A stretch of 64,000 nucleotides of DNA from Eutypa lata (taxonomy: Eukaryota; Ascomycota; Sordariomycetes; Xylariales; Diatrypaceae): contig JAKULF010000009.1 in assembly GCA_022661535.1 (NCBI GenBank), forward strand, positions 496,001 through 560,000, given 5' to 3'. Made by a program: the position numbers and the translations under genes. Shown piece after piece: positions 13,065 through 24,680 of the stretch; the stretch's first letter is position 1; each line of letters opens with the position of its first letter. The notes under the pieces are model-generated. The model saw only the letters and a list, made by a program, of their open reading frames with translations, searched no databases and was not told the origin of the DNA.

Positions 13065-15184
13065 TCACCGTCCACCCCCCTCCGGACTAGGCAATTTATT
13101 CTTATACGCGCTCAGCTCCCCTGCTTCCCCACTACCACCACCCGAGACATCGCTCCGCACGCTCCTCAACTCCAGCTCATCCTCGGCCTCACCGACAACC
13201 TCGTTCCTGAGGCTGCTAGTGCTAGCCTGGCTGACATCGGCGCTATCGGGGCTCTGGACGCGGAGGCCGAGACGCCTCTCGGCGTCCGGGTCCTGCAGGC
13301 TCCCGCCCTTCCAGTCAGCGGGTCGCATCTGCGGGACGGGCGAGTCGATGGAGGGCTGGTTTATGACTTCTCCCTGTGCCTCCTGTTTCCCCTCCCCCAC
13401 TTTCCCTTCTCCCTCTCCCTCTCCCTCTCCCTCTCCCTCTGCCTCACCCCCTTCCTCCTGCTTCTTCTTCTTGCCCTCTTCTTCGGCTTCATCACCACCA
13501 GTCCCAGCAAACCTCCAAACCACCGCAATCCGATCCGCGGCCCTGGTCCCCTTCTGGCTGGACCCCTTGATGCCATCGAGCTTATCCCAGTCGATCTCGA
13601 AGACGCCGCTCTGGTCGGCCCGGCCGCCCTGCTCGGGCCCGTTCCCCTCGAAGAACGCGTTGAACCAGACGTGCGCCACCGCCGTGACCATGACGAGCCC
13701 CACGGAGCGCGGGGCGCGGTTGCGCCGCTCGATCGTGATGTTCACGTCGCTGGTGGGCACGCGGACCGGGGCCGCGTGGGGCTTGAAGATCACCGCGCGC
13801 CCGCCGGGCTCGTCGGCCGGCGTCGTCGTGCTGTTCTGTTGCGCTTGCTCTTTGAGTTTGCTTTCTAGTGGCGTTAGGGATGTCGAGGAGGAGGGCGATG
13901 GGGATGAGGTGGAGGAGGATTCGGCGGCTACGGGTGCAGTGTTAGTGGTGGTAGTGGCGGAAGCGGATTTCGTATCCAATTCCGTCGTTGGACTGCTCTT
14001 TCTGCCGGGGCCGTTCCCGGCCTTCGATGCGGTCCTAGATACCTTCGAGATGAGCGTCGAGGCTCTCTTGTTCATCTTCGCCTTTACCGACTTCGAGGAA
14101 GATGGCGTCCCGGTGCGATCGGGAGGAGTGGGCGTCGGATCTACATCGTTCTTCTGTACGTCCGACGCCCTCGCCTCATCCAGAACCTCCTGCTCGGGCA
14201 CGGCGGGGACCGGGTTCGCAGTGCCGTAGCCCGCCATATCGTAGACCATATCCATGACGCCGGCGCCGCCGGGCGGGTCGCCGTCGACGACGTGGCGCTC
14301 CTTCTTGCTGAACGTGTGCAGGACCTGGATCTTCTTGCCCTCGTCGGCGTAGCCCTCGACGGCGAGCTTGACGCCGTTGCGCAGGCCCCAGACGTGCACC
14401 TCGAGGATCTCCACCGGCCGGTCGACGTACACCTTCCGGCCCTGGCGCGCCCACCGCTCCACGTACCCGATCGTCCGCACCTGGCTCGGGATCGAGACCC
14501 CGGGCCCCATCCGCGGCCGCATCCGCCGCTCCGTGAACCGCGCGATCGCCTGCTCGGGAGTCCACCCGCACTCCGCGATCAGGTAGCTGCAGGCTACGGT
14601 GCCGCTCCGCCCCTTCCCGGCTTTGCAGTGGACGACGACAACGCGGTCCGTCTTCTTGTTGTCCTTCCAGGTGTCTACGATTTTCTCGGTGAGTTTCTTG
14701 TTCTTCTTCTCCTCTTTTCTCTCCTCGTTTTTGCTGTTATTGTCGAGGTCGAGATCGAGGTCGTTCCCGTTGATCCAGTTCCGCATGCTGGCCATGATCA
14801 TGGGGATGAGGCGGAACGGCGGCGGGTGGTGGTCCGGCCATGGGTAGTGCCGGATCCGGTTGTACACCAGCTCGTCTGGGTACCCGGTCCCCTCGGCGCG
14901 GAACTCCCAGATGGCCCAGTTCGAGTCATGTTTCGAGTCGAGGAAGGCGACGACGCGGTCGAGAGGGTTGCGGTAGGCGCGCTGGGGATACGTTTGTGAA
15001 GGGCCGGATCTGGAAGCGAGGGTTAATTAGTTAGTTACCTAGTTTAGCATCTTCCAGGTTTGCTACCTAGTAAAACAGGCACATACGTAGCAATGATATT
15101 ATCCGTCACATAGCAGAGATCAAGTCCAGCTTCTGGGTGTCTTGCACGAGGGCCAGCAACTATCTGGCGTAGTAGGGACGCCAT
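13065..15184 (-). CDS. tep1: PTEN/Tep1-like phosphatidylinositol 3-phosphatase
   Basis: Exons on the minus strand, 15184-15087 and 15009-13065, with a 77-bp intron (GTATGT...CCAG), give 680 residues. The N-terminus (MASLLRQIVAG) and the TSGPSQTYP...AYRNPLD stretch across the splice are typical of fungal PTEN homologues. The WPD loop is at ~90-92 and the phosphatase loop HCKAGKGRSG at 160-169 (Cys161, Arg167), the PTEN-type signature with two lysines. A C2-like region follows (~200-460). PTEN enzymes remove the 3-phosphate from phosphoinositides and counter PI3-kinase signalling. Odd features are a Lys/Glu/Asp-rich insert (~112-145) between WPD and P-loops, a long Ser/Thr/Pro linker, and a Glu-Gly repeat encoded by a CTCCCT hexamer array near 13408-13440. 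The long C-terminal tail is acidic and probably disordered. Confidence 0.9.
13408..13440. repeat. CTCCCT hexanucleotide microsatellite inside tep1-like CDS
   Basis: About five tandem hexamers. On the coding (minus) strand they specify alternating Glu and Gly. Slippage adds or removes two residues without breaking the frame. Confidence 0.85.
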
Positions 15185-16517
15185 TGTCTTGTCAGATTGA
15201 GGAGGGACAGCGAGTGGATCATGAATTGAAGAAGGAAGCCTGGCTTGGCATTGCCAAGGATTCGAAGGATGAATATATAATTCTCTCACAGGGGATCTGA
15301 TTGTCAAAAGAAGGAAAAAATAGTGACATTGATTGATATCGGTCGGCTCCCTTCCTCCCGCACTCATACATTTAAACCGTAGTAGGGTTCTTTGCCTTGT
15401 TCGCTCTTTCGTGCAGTTTAGGTGGCTAGGGTTGATATAACCAACTACGTCATTGAAGGGAGTGTGGCTAACTAGACTCTAGGTACGAAGTAACTAACGT
15501 TAAGTACGTATCATTACTTGACCATAAATATGTGGCTGAGGTAAGATTAAAGATAGTTCGTGGAGGTCTCGTGATAACTACATCGGAGGCCTGCATACTC
15601 GGGTACTGATGCTACCTATCTTCCCTCTGTTTTTCTCTAGCTGCAGTGTGGAGAATGGCATTTAGACGTCCTTGATTATTGCAATATTTATTCTAGGAAT
15701 GTAGTCATATCTTTTTATTAACACATTGAATAACTATTCGTCATTGTAAGTCTTGCTATTGTATGTAGTTGCGAGATCGCCAGTTTGCTGAGGGGCTATT
15801 TGTGGCTGAAGCTCCTCATAAGGACACATGCAATACGTCAGGGTGGGATCAGCGTAGGTAATTACCTAGGTAGTAGTTGAGCTCTACATGATCACAGAAA
15901 CGAAGCAACTGGCGGACTGGTTATCACGAGACTTCTATAGCACAACCTTGATGAAGCATTGATATTAGAAACAGATCCTCGTACAATTGATACTTGGTGG
16001 GCATAATCAGTATGTATTGTAGTGCACTTGAAATATAGCATCTGTACTGAAGCTCACACACAACATCACTCCACTGGCCGATAGAACCGACAGATAGGAT
16101 TATGCGTATTCCGTGCCCTAGACAACTAATAATAACACCACTAACAAAACAATAAACAGAAAATAAAATAAAAAGACGAAGAAAAGGGAACTAGCACGGT
16201 AGAACATGAAGCATTAGCGGTCCGTATCCGGCCTCACGTGTGTTCCATCTACTTTATAGACCGTCCGTTCTCAAACTCCATGCACGTCCGATGCTGCCTC
16301 GTCAATCATGTCCGTTTGGTCCAAAGTTGCCAGTAATCCCTTTCCCGAGGTTAAAGACTTGGGAGCTTTAACCTCTGTACATTGCGTATAGTCTGAGCTC
16401 TTTGTGCTCCCCCATTGGTGATCTAGTAGTACGTATGCGTCTTCTCGCCGTATCACCGTCAGGCGTTCAACCGTTACCAGAATGACCACATGGGCGAGTC
16501 ATATCGCAGTCCTTCTC
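15185..16517. other. Intergenic between divergently unrelated minus-strand genes
   Basis: Contains the promoter of the Tep1-like gene and the 3' side of the Pom33-like gene. Only short frames without motifs. A CCTAGGTAG-type short repeat occurs near 15865. Confidence 0.6.
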
Positions 16518-17661
16518 TTACGAGGTCTTCTTGGGCACCGCAGAACCGTTGTTAACGTACTTGCTGATATCCGTAACACTGTGGAATTGGCGTGCACCGT
16601 TCTTGACCCCGTCCCAAACTTGACGAGCCGCAGGAGGAGTACTCTGGGCGCTGACGTACGAATCGACGTGGGCTTCAAATTGGCTGAAAGAGTTCTGCAC
16701 GTGGCTGCTCTGGGCAAAACGAGCACGGAGGAAAGCGGTGTAGATGCCGAGCAGGATCCAAGATCGACGCTGGAAGAAGATGGCGGCTAGAAGGAGGCGG
16801 ACCCACAGGAAAATCTCGAGACCAGAGACGATAGACATGGAGGCATCATAGTAAGTCTTGACGAAACCACCGATGGCTTCGGCAATAGGGTTGGTTGGCT
16901 TGGCAGCCGATGAGCTACCCTCAGGAACAGGTTTGGCTGGCTGAATGGTGGGGATCAAGTTTGCACGGGTGTAGGTCGCGACGTGGAAAACCGAGTAGAT
17001 ACCATAGGGCAACAAAGCAAGGGGGTACTGGGGGGAGAAAAGCCAAACAAGGGCCATGGCTAAGTAGATAGAAGAAGCATCAGTCAGTTATGCTGGCCCG
17101 AAATGAGCGAGAAGGAAATGAAGGAGACAAAGAACATACCAAGATACTGGACATTCTCGTCGGAGAGGAGCCCGATGAAACCACCGGGATATTTGGCGCC
17201 AACCTTCTGTCTAGCTCGCCATGTCTTGTAGACGACAATTCCGTACGTCAAAGCGGCCGAGATGAAGGCGGTGCGATATGTGAACTGACCCCAGCGGCTG
17301 TGCCAGTTGAAGGAAATCCACGAGAATGAGTATCGGAAAAGGCAGAGAAGAAGGGACAGATGTCTAAAATGGTACACGTCAGCGTTTGCGACTCTCCCCG
17401 CCTTTAGTAGCATGCATATTATGTGTATGTCTCGTGTGTTGTTCCGATCAGTAGTTAACCGAAACCCTTCACAGCACGATACCAATATGGTGGGATGTTT
17501 TTGAGTAGATACACCATAAACAACCTCTCTGCACCTGTAGAGAATGCGATAGACGAAAATGAACTTGTGACTTACCCTGCGAACCAAGCGAACTGCAAGG
17601 TTTGAAGGAGCTGTAAAAGCCTTTCGGTAAGCGGCAGATTGGCCGAAGGTGGAGGTGCCAT
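16518..17661 (-). CDS. Pom33/TMEM33-family nuclear envelope and ER membrane protein
   Basis: Three minus-strand exons, 17661-17576, 17363-17140 and 17059-16518, with introns of 212 and 80 bp, join in frame to 283 residues. The start MAPPPSANLPLTERL and the LQFAWFAGH segment spanning the first splice are characteristic of the Pom33/Tts1/TMEM33 family. About four hydrophobic segments follow (~20-40, 55-70, 95-130, 165-205). The C-terminal ~80 residues are polar and amphipathic, as in Pom33, whose tail binds curved membrane near nuclear pores. Family members act in ER shaping and nuclear pore distribution; the role here is inferred from the family. No unusual features. Confidence 0.85.
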
Positions 17662-18429
17662 TGCGCAAATGTTCCAAGTGTGCGAGCGTGGTCAGATCTT
17701 GGAAATATCAATTATGAAGTGTGTAGTGGTATTGGTAAGTGTGGTTTTGTCTCCTCGTTGATGAAATTAGGTGGTGGTAGTAGGAGGAGGTTGGTGGTTA
17801 CATGTAGGTACGTTATCTAGTGTGTACGAAGTAAGGTGGGAGGGAGAAATGACGATGACAGACAACATTGAACAGCTTGCAAGCTTCGTAGTTACACTAA
17901 GCGACTAACGTTAGGGCAGCCGGGGCAGCCTGCTCCCGTGGTTGCTGCTATGGGAAAAGCTAGAGGCTAGGTGTCCAAGAGGCTAGCTGCGTTACCTGTT
18001 GTGGCTGGTGCGTCATTGGCTGTAGTGACGACTTTAGCGCATCAATTAGCTACTAGTACATAACTTCATATATGACGTATACATGATCTATATCGATATA
18101 ACCATGTACCGGTAAAATCGGTATTATGCCTTTATTATCTAGATATAGTTAATATTTATTATCTTTTACTACATTAATAATTAGTTATGTCAAGGAAAGT
18201 GCTTTCACCTCTCCAGTCCTGCAATCTCGGTCTAGGTATTCATGTTAAGGCTGAAAGAAACTGGCCAACTACAGGCGATTGTGATCGTACCTAATGCAAC
18301 ATACAAAGGTTTGTTGTATGTATTCTCTCTTACGAACTATAAGCGGAAATCATATTTCAAGTAATTCATAAGGTTTTTAAACCTTATTTACGACTTTTAT
18401 AGGTACTTTAACTACTGTATATTAGTGTT

Positions 18430-18469
<40 letters not shown>

Positions 18470-20793
18470 CCTCTTCTCTTCATACTTCTCTTTATTCTTC
18501 ATTACACATATACGAAGCTTATTTAGCTTAGATACATGTAGTAATGAAACTTGGTCATAATCTTGGAACTCTGCCTGTCCTGTGTTATCCTACCCGTCTA
18601 CGTCACTATCGGTTATCAACTATCTAAATCTTGGCCACACAACGATAAGAAAATACCCCACCACTGGCGATACCTGCATTTCGAATTCATATCTTTCTTT
18701 TACCTTCGATATTCCTGGTGATATATGTATATGAGAAAATGACGTGAAACATCAATTGGGAGAACACATCCATAAACCGATTTATACCAATGTTGAAAGC
18801 AAACTACATTACCTAAGCCTAATGGGAGATAGAAGGTTCACCTTACCGAGATCGGTGGGCCGTTCCGGACTCCCGGTGGTTGAAGATCAATTAGGATCAC
18901 GTAGTACCTAGGTAGATACCTAGGTAGGTATGTAATCAAGGCGTTACCACCACCACGGGTCAGCCAAGTCGTACCTACATCTGCTGACAGCATGTCAGAA
19001 GCCTGAGGCCTGATTCACTATATCATCGCCAATCATGTCTCGGATCAGTCCTCATTTTGGATGTAGTAAGATAGCCCAACTGCCCAAGCACCCTCCCGCT
19101 ATCTTCTAGTTAGGGGGTTCGCGCTGAAGAAGATCTCTGGGGTGAGGCTGATCTGGCCGGGCTGCTTGCGATTAAGCGCGGACCGCAATAGTCTGTCTAT
19201 CAATCTCAGATACCTCACTCCGTTGTCCTCCTCCCAATTTCATGCTTAGGTTAATATTGGTATTCCCCGTGAGATATAACTACCTTCCTTCCAATTGGAG
19301 CCTTAGCTGTGTCTTCTGGAACACCATGGCAGTACAATGGTTCGTAATTATCTTTGATTCGCTGCTCCACCGCGGTCACGATGGCTGGTTTATGGGTCCT
19401 CGACGGAGGAATGTTCTAGCTTTCTGACACTGCTTTGATTAAAATGCCCACGGGCAATTGAGATGTTCGCCCAATGATACGTTTGACAGGAACGTGTCTA
19501 CATATCCACTTACTTATGTACACATACTAAGCCCTATTGATCTAATCTGCCAAATGTTAATTACTACGTACATAGTTTGAATTGTTGAATGCTTATCAAT
19601 ACCTACCTACATGTAGGTAAGGGGCCTCTTCCAGCCAGCCATCCGACTTGCGAATGCATGCAGTCGAGCTGGCAGGATGCAGATACGATGTTTTCAAGAG
19701 AAAAACGAGCATCACCTCCTTCCCGACATTCTTCGACATACATACCAAACGCATCTCGCATACATGGCGCGTATAATTCATCAACGCTGTGTTGATCTGT
19801 TGATTTGTTGGTTTAATTTTTTTCTTCTTCCTATCCGCCGACGTCTCACCGTGTGGAAGGCCGATCATGCAGAAGAAGAACCCTGCCTCCCCTTACTGGT
19901 ACCAGGGCAAGCTAGTTCTGTAGTAGCCGTATTGCCGTACTTTATGTAGCTGTGACCGCTCAATCGCCAGAGCTAGGTAGTTAACTGCACCTCATAGGTT
20001 ATTTGTTCGTTAAAGACGCTCCTATCATATTTCGTAGCTACCATATCTAATCTTCGAGGAAGCCTTGAAATAGCATTGAGTGCTAGTAATTATGACAGAT
20101 CATAAATATATTTAAAGCTGATCGATGGAAATTGTTTAGTAACCCAGTAAAACTAACCCTATAATAGAGCGATCTTAGTAACAAGGCTCCACCATAACAG
20201 AACTCCGCTTCCACCCCATCCGTTCAATGATGGGGCAGCTTGGTTACACGAACCAATCGGTGCCCGTATGTGTAGGGGGCCGGTGGGCTAGCTTCGTCCG
20301 ATTTGCTTTCTCGAGGTGAACGGGAAAGGGGGACAGGGAGGGGAGGGTTCATCAATGGCGGGCGGGGCCATCAAAAATGCCAAGTGGTGGGGAGAAAATC
20401 CGGAAAGACAGGATGTCACAAATTGACCGGGGGTGTATGGTAATGTGGTATTAACGAAAAGGAACTGCCTGGAACGTAGAGTTGTGCGGCCGCTGCCTCC
20501 TATGAGAGGGAGAGAGCGTGTATGTGTGTGTGAGGGGCAGACACAGACACACTGGGACTAGAGTAGGTCTCTAATAGTTAAACCCTTTTACCGCGATGGT
20601 TGCTGTTGTGCTCGACACCATAGTTAAACTCCTGAACCGGGGTGGGAAAAAAGGCTAGCCCAACCAAACAACGAGGGCGAATCGACATCTCTTTTACTAA
20701 CTAACTCAATCCCTTCTTCCCTCTTCGTGCCTAACTAGGTGACCTAGCGAAGCAGCAGCAAAAAAATGCCTACACCATCGTTGCTGCTGTCCG
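17662..20793. other. Gene-poor stretch with simple repeats
   Basis: No supported coding region in ~3.1 kb. A (CA)n/(TA)n microsatellite lies at ~18432-18469, an AT-rich patch at 18120-18190 and a CCTAGGTAG-type cluster at ~18903-18934. The last ~300 bases probably hold the promoter and leader of the Zn2Cys6 gene. Confidence 0.6.
18432..18469. repeat. CA/TA dinucleotide microsatellite
   Basis: A run of CA units is followed directly by a longer run of TA units. Confidence 0.9.
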
Positions 20794-20843
20794 ATGCAAA
20801 TGGTTCCGCCCATCTGTCGGCGGTGTCGCCATCGTCGCCTTAA
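20766..20843 (+). promoter_or_regulatory. Upstream ORF overlapping the start of the Zn2Cys6 regulator
   Basis: An ATG at 20766 opens a 25-codon frame ending at the TAA at 20841-20843. It is out of frame with, and overlaps, the main start at 20794. If transcribed, initiation here would lower translation of the regulator. The transcript start is unknown, so this is a possibility only. Confidence 0.4.
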
Positions 20844-23033
20844 ATGTGACGGCGCTACCCCAACATGCACGCGATGCAAATCGATTGGCGTTAGATGTCC
20901 AGGCTACGGCAGCAGCGCCACCCCTAGCAGCAGCAGCAGCGGCGGCAGCGGCAGCGGCATCAGACCATCTCAAAGCGAAGAAGCGGACCCTCCTGCCGGT
21001 GCGCCGGATGTGGTCGGCGATGGTAGTGGTGGACGCGGGATCCTCACGCGTTTCAGCCCGGAACCCGTACCCGAAGAGAGGAGAGGAGCTGAGAGCAGTA
21101 GCGGCAGCATCGCCTTCGACCCCGTACCATCGCCCTACAAGGAAGCACAAATCATATTTGATGGAATTAGTTACTGTTAGTGTCTCCGTTCCTCCCTCTT
21201 TCTATCTTCCTTTAGCTATCTTGTTAGCTACCTAGTTCGCTGGCTGGCTAGCTTTCTTGCTTGCTTGCTCGCTTGCCCGCTTATTCGCTCATTCATCCAC
21301 GCCCGACATCGCCCATCCGCATCACACCCAATTCTTTACTATCACGTTAAATAAACGCAATGCATGCACACTGCTAACGTATATAATCCTAGTTAATGAC
21401 CGTGTCAGCGGCGACCTCATATCCATCTCCTCCCATTTCAATCCCTACCAGGTCAGCCTTCGAAGGATAGACACGATCCCCAGAATCTATGTCAGCTTGC
21501 TCGTGACGACGGCGACGCTCCACAAGTCGATGCAACAGGATGAAAACTTCGTACGGTCGTCCGCCCTAATGCAGAGGGAAGAAGACATATTTCGATTCCG
21601 CATACGGGCCCTGCGGGATGTCAACTACCGGCTTAGTAAGAAGGATACCCAAACTAGCGATTCGACGTTGATGTGTGTAATATGTCTTCTATTATCGACG
21701 GTAAGTGGATTGGGGCAGGGGTTGCCCGCATTAGTTCTATGGTTCCTGCTGTAGGTATGGATGCTCATCATGCTACGTAGATGCAACAGTCCGCTTATAC
21801 GGATTGGAGAGCCCATCTGGAGGGTGCCCGAAGAATCATCCAGCTACGCGGTGGATTGAAGGAGATTATCGGAAAGAACCCGTATTTTAAACCTTTGATG
21901 GCCTTATATGTGTGGTAAGTAAATCCTTTCACATCAATTGTCTCTGCTAGTTCTCATTCGGGATGTGAAGTATCGATGTGATGGCTGCCACCACAACGCC
22001 GTCGACACATCGAGACATGGCCGTCGCTACGTCAATGGCGCTCCATTATTGGGAGGTTGAACCCGACATATTTCAGTACAATCTAGCCGTCAGTTCGCCA
22101 TGTCCCGAGGAGTTATTCCAGACGCTGATCCTGGTCAACTACCTTCGGTCCATCTCGCACAAAGACAGGCTACAGTCAAGGCGACAGTCGGGTACGCGCA
22201 TGGTCCTGAAGAAGCTCCAGGCCTTCAACCCGGCAGAGTGGGCGACGCGGATGAAGGGCTTCCGGGGGTGGAAGAAAACGGGAGACGGCGTGGAGTTTGA
22301 TGAGCTGCGGACCGCGCGTGGTGCCACCCCGGAGCCATCGCCGGAGCCGTCGTCCCAACGAGGTCAGCCGACGGGTTTTCCTGCTTCCGACCACCATCGT
22401 TATCATAAACACCATCAGCACCAGCACTATCACAATCTCCCATCCCCTCCTTATAGCACTCCGCCTCTGACCGCCAAGTCCTCAGGCATCCCCGAGTCCG
22501 ACCTGTGGCTGAACATAGCCATCATCTACCGGGCGGCGATCTTGCTATACACGATCCGGACACTGATCCTCGACCTACCGGAGGACAAGTCCTTCCTGTA
22601 CGAAGAGCCAGCGGCAGAACAGCAACAACCACCAGCAGACCCCTACCACCAACTAGACGACGACGACCACGGCAATAACAGCAACGACAACAACCTCGAC
22701 CTAATCTCCCTCCGCCTCGACGCGCGCCACCTGCTGCAAGCGTCGCTGGCGCCCATCTTCTCCGACTACGAGAGCGCCAAGACGCTGGGCAAGCTTGTCT
22801 TCTTCCCCATGTTCGTCTGCGGCATGGAGGCCGGTCCGAACGACCCCCACCTCCAGGAGTTCATCGCGAACGGCCTCGAGCGCGTCGGCCAGGCCTGCGG
22901 CACCTTCGGCCCCATCGGCGCCGTCGACGAGCTGCGCGGCAAGTGGGCCGCCGACGCCGCCGCGCCCAAGGGTACTCATGTGACTTGGGACGAGTACTTC
23001 GCTGGTCGGCCGGATTTCGTGTTCGGGTTTTGA
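20794..23033 (+). CDS. Zn2Cys6 transcription factor with fungal-specific regulatory domain
   Basis: Exons 20794-21175, 21393-21700, 21781-21914 and 21971-23033 join to 628 residues. The introns are 217 bp (with a GCTAAC branch site), 80 bp and 56 bp. The binuclear cluster is complete: Cys8, 11, 18, 25, 28 and 35 with CX2CX6CX6CX2CX6C spacing. It lies next to the N-terminus, which fixes the start. After the second splice come helical segments typical of the Fungal_trans_2-type middle region (YVSLLVTTATLH; RAHLEGARRIIQLRGG; VMAATTTPSTH). Residues ~390-410 are a His-rich low-complexity insert, and ~470-500 are Gln/Asp/Asn rich. It is a nuclear DNA-binding activator or repressor; targets cannot be read from the sequence. 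It stands alone, over 20 kb from the metabolic block, so control of that block is not implied. Confidence 0.88.
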
Positions 23034-24680
23034 ACGGGATGGTTTACATAGGTGGCTTTGATATATATATATATATATATATGTGTATACATATTTGGTG
23101 AATCGTTGGTAACGACGTGACGATGTACGGATGTACGGATGTAATGGATGGATAAGACGGTATGGGACGGAACATGGGGGGTTTGGGGCTAGGGGTTCTT
23201 TGGGCAAGGCATGAAAATTACGGATTTGTATATGATGATGACTTAGAGGACCACGTCTATTAATAATGCTAGTATGATTTGCGGCCGGCTACGCGGTAGT
23301 TCAGCAACTCTCTGGGTTCCTAGTCGTCTATTAAGGTATACACATATATGTCTGCTATTAATAATTACATATATAGGCCTTGGTGACTAAGCTTGGCTTT
23401 CTCAGAGCCTTAGACAATACAAGACAATCAATCAAGTGCCAATTGCTATGTTGTAGTTAGAACCATTCTGTTCGGTGTGACTAGAGTTAGGTCTCTTTCA
23501 GAGACGTCGATGAACTTGATATATGCATGGAGTTCACCAAAAGGATTATGAGACTGCTCGGTAGAACCTCGAGAATATCTCAAAGTGAATACTGTCCCGC
23601 GACCATTTAGAAGCACATTCAATGTAAGCTATCAGTCTTTAAGACATACTTTCGGCCTTTTTCGTAGGCAATGTTAGGAGCCCCCCTATTTAGGCTATAA
23701 ATTCCTGGACCGTTGGAAGGCTGGCGGCCTGCCCCTACCCATCCAACATGCATAATCATCATTGCTAAGTTATTTCCATTATTTAATTATAAAACTTATA
23801 TATATTAATAAATAATAATCAATCATCACCAATTATATATTTAATAATTTTGATTTGGAATCTCTATATTGAACAGCCCTTTGCAAATGAATTAGCAATT
23901 ATGTAATTGTGACGACATAATGATAAATGGTGACAGCTTATAGGTGGTGGCGGCTAGATATTGACATATTGTTTGTTTATGCATGATAATTAGTAGGTGG
24001 CGATACACTTTGTGCCAGCTGTAAAAAGAAAGGAAAACAAAATGTAGCCCAGGAATTTATAGCCTAAATAGGGTAGCTCAATGTTAAGAACATAATCCCG
24101 CCTCACTCATAGGGCGGCGTGGGTGGTTATCTCAAGGATGGTATGCGGCTTATAGTCTATCGTGTGGATCTCATAATTCACTGCTTTTTTACCCTTAAAG
24201 AAGGGGGCAGGCAGGCAGGCAGGCAGCGTGTGAACAAGGCAGAAGTTCGGGGTGTTGTGATGAACTACGCCTCTGTGTAATTATTAAACACCCTTTACTG
24301 GGGTTAAGAAAGCTGTTGAATAATTGTTATTCTTAATTTTTTATTTAGCCAACGCCGAAAGTGAAATGTTCCTATTTCCACGGAGGTGATGACTTTGGAA
24401 TTTAGGTGAAGGTATCAAGTGTAGCTTGACTCATGGCACATTATTCAGTTTGGTATTAATTCAGAGACTACTGGCGCGATGCATATGGGAGCTAGAGGAT
24501 CAAAGGACCAAGGAAATTCCGTCTATAAGTAAGTGCCTACATATATCTATACCGTTAACCTAGCCACCAGCGGACCCAGATAAAATTCAAAACAGCTATT
24601 ATCCTAAATCAATAAAGCAAAACCACCCCTTCAATTCCAACCAATGCGATGAAATAGCACATTCCAACCACTACGGGGCC
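23034..24680. other. Intergenic containing a MITE
   Basis: A TA microsatellite lies at 23061-23082 just after the regulator stop. The hAT-like MITE occupies 23678-24079. A GGCA tetramer run is near 24208-24227. No coding frame could be supported. Confidence 0.65.
23670..24087. mobile_element. hAT-like MITE with 31-bp inverted ends and 8-bp target duplication
   Basis: The left end 23678-23708 and the right end 24049-24079 are inverted copies with two mismatches; the inner 25 bases are a perfect match. They are flanked by AATGTTAG (23670-23677) and AATGTTAA (24080-24087), an 8-bp direct duplication with one difference. The element body is 402 bp, AT-rich and without coding capacity. An 8-bp duplication is typical of hAT transposons, so it would be mobilised by a transposase made elsewhere. 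Superfamily assignment rests only on the duplication length. Confidence 0.85.

Noticed and set aside
13219..14229. 336-codon plus-strand frame opposite the Tep1-like gene
   Set aside because: Antisense shadow of a GC-rich coding exon. The minus strand has the PTEN motif and correct splice joins.
14292..14999. 235-codon plus-strand frame
   Set aside because: Also a shadow of the Tep1-like phosphatase exon.
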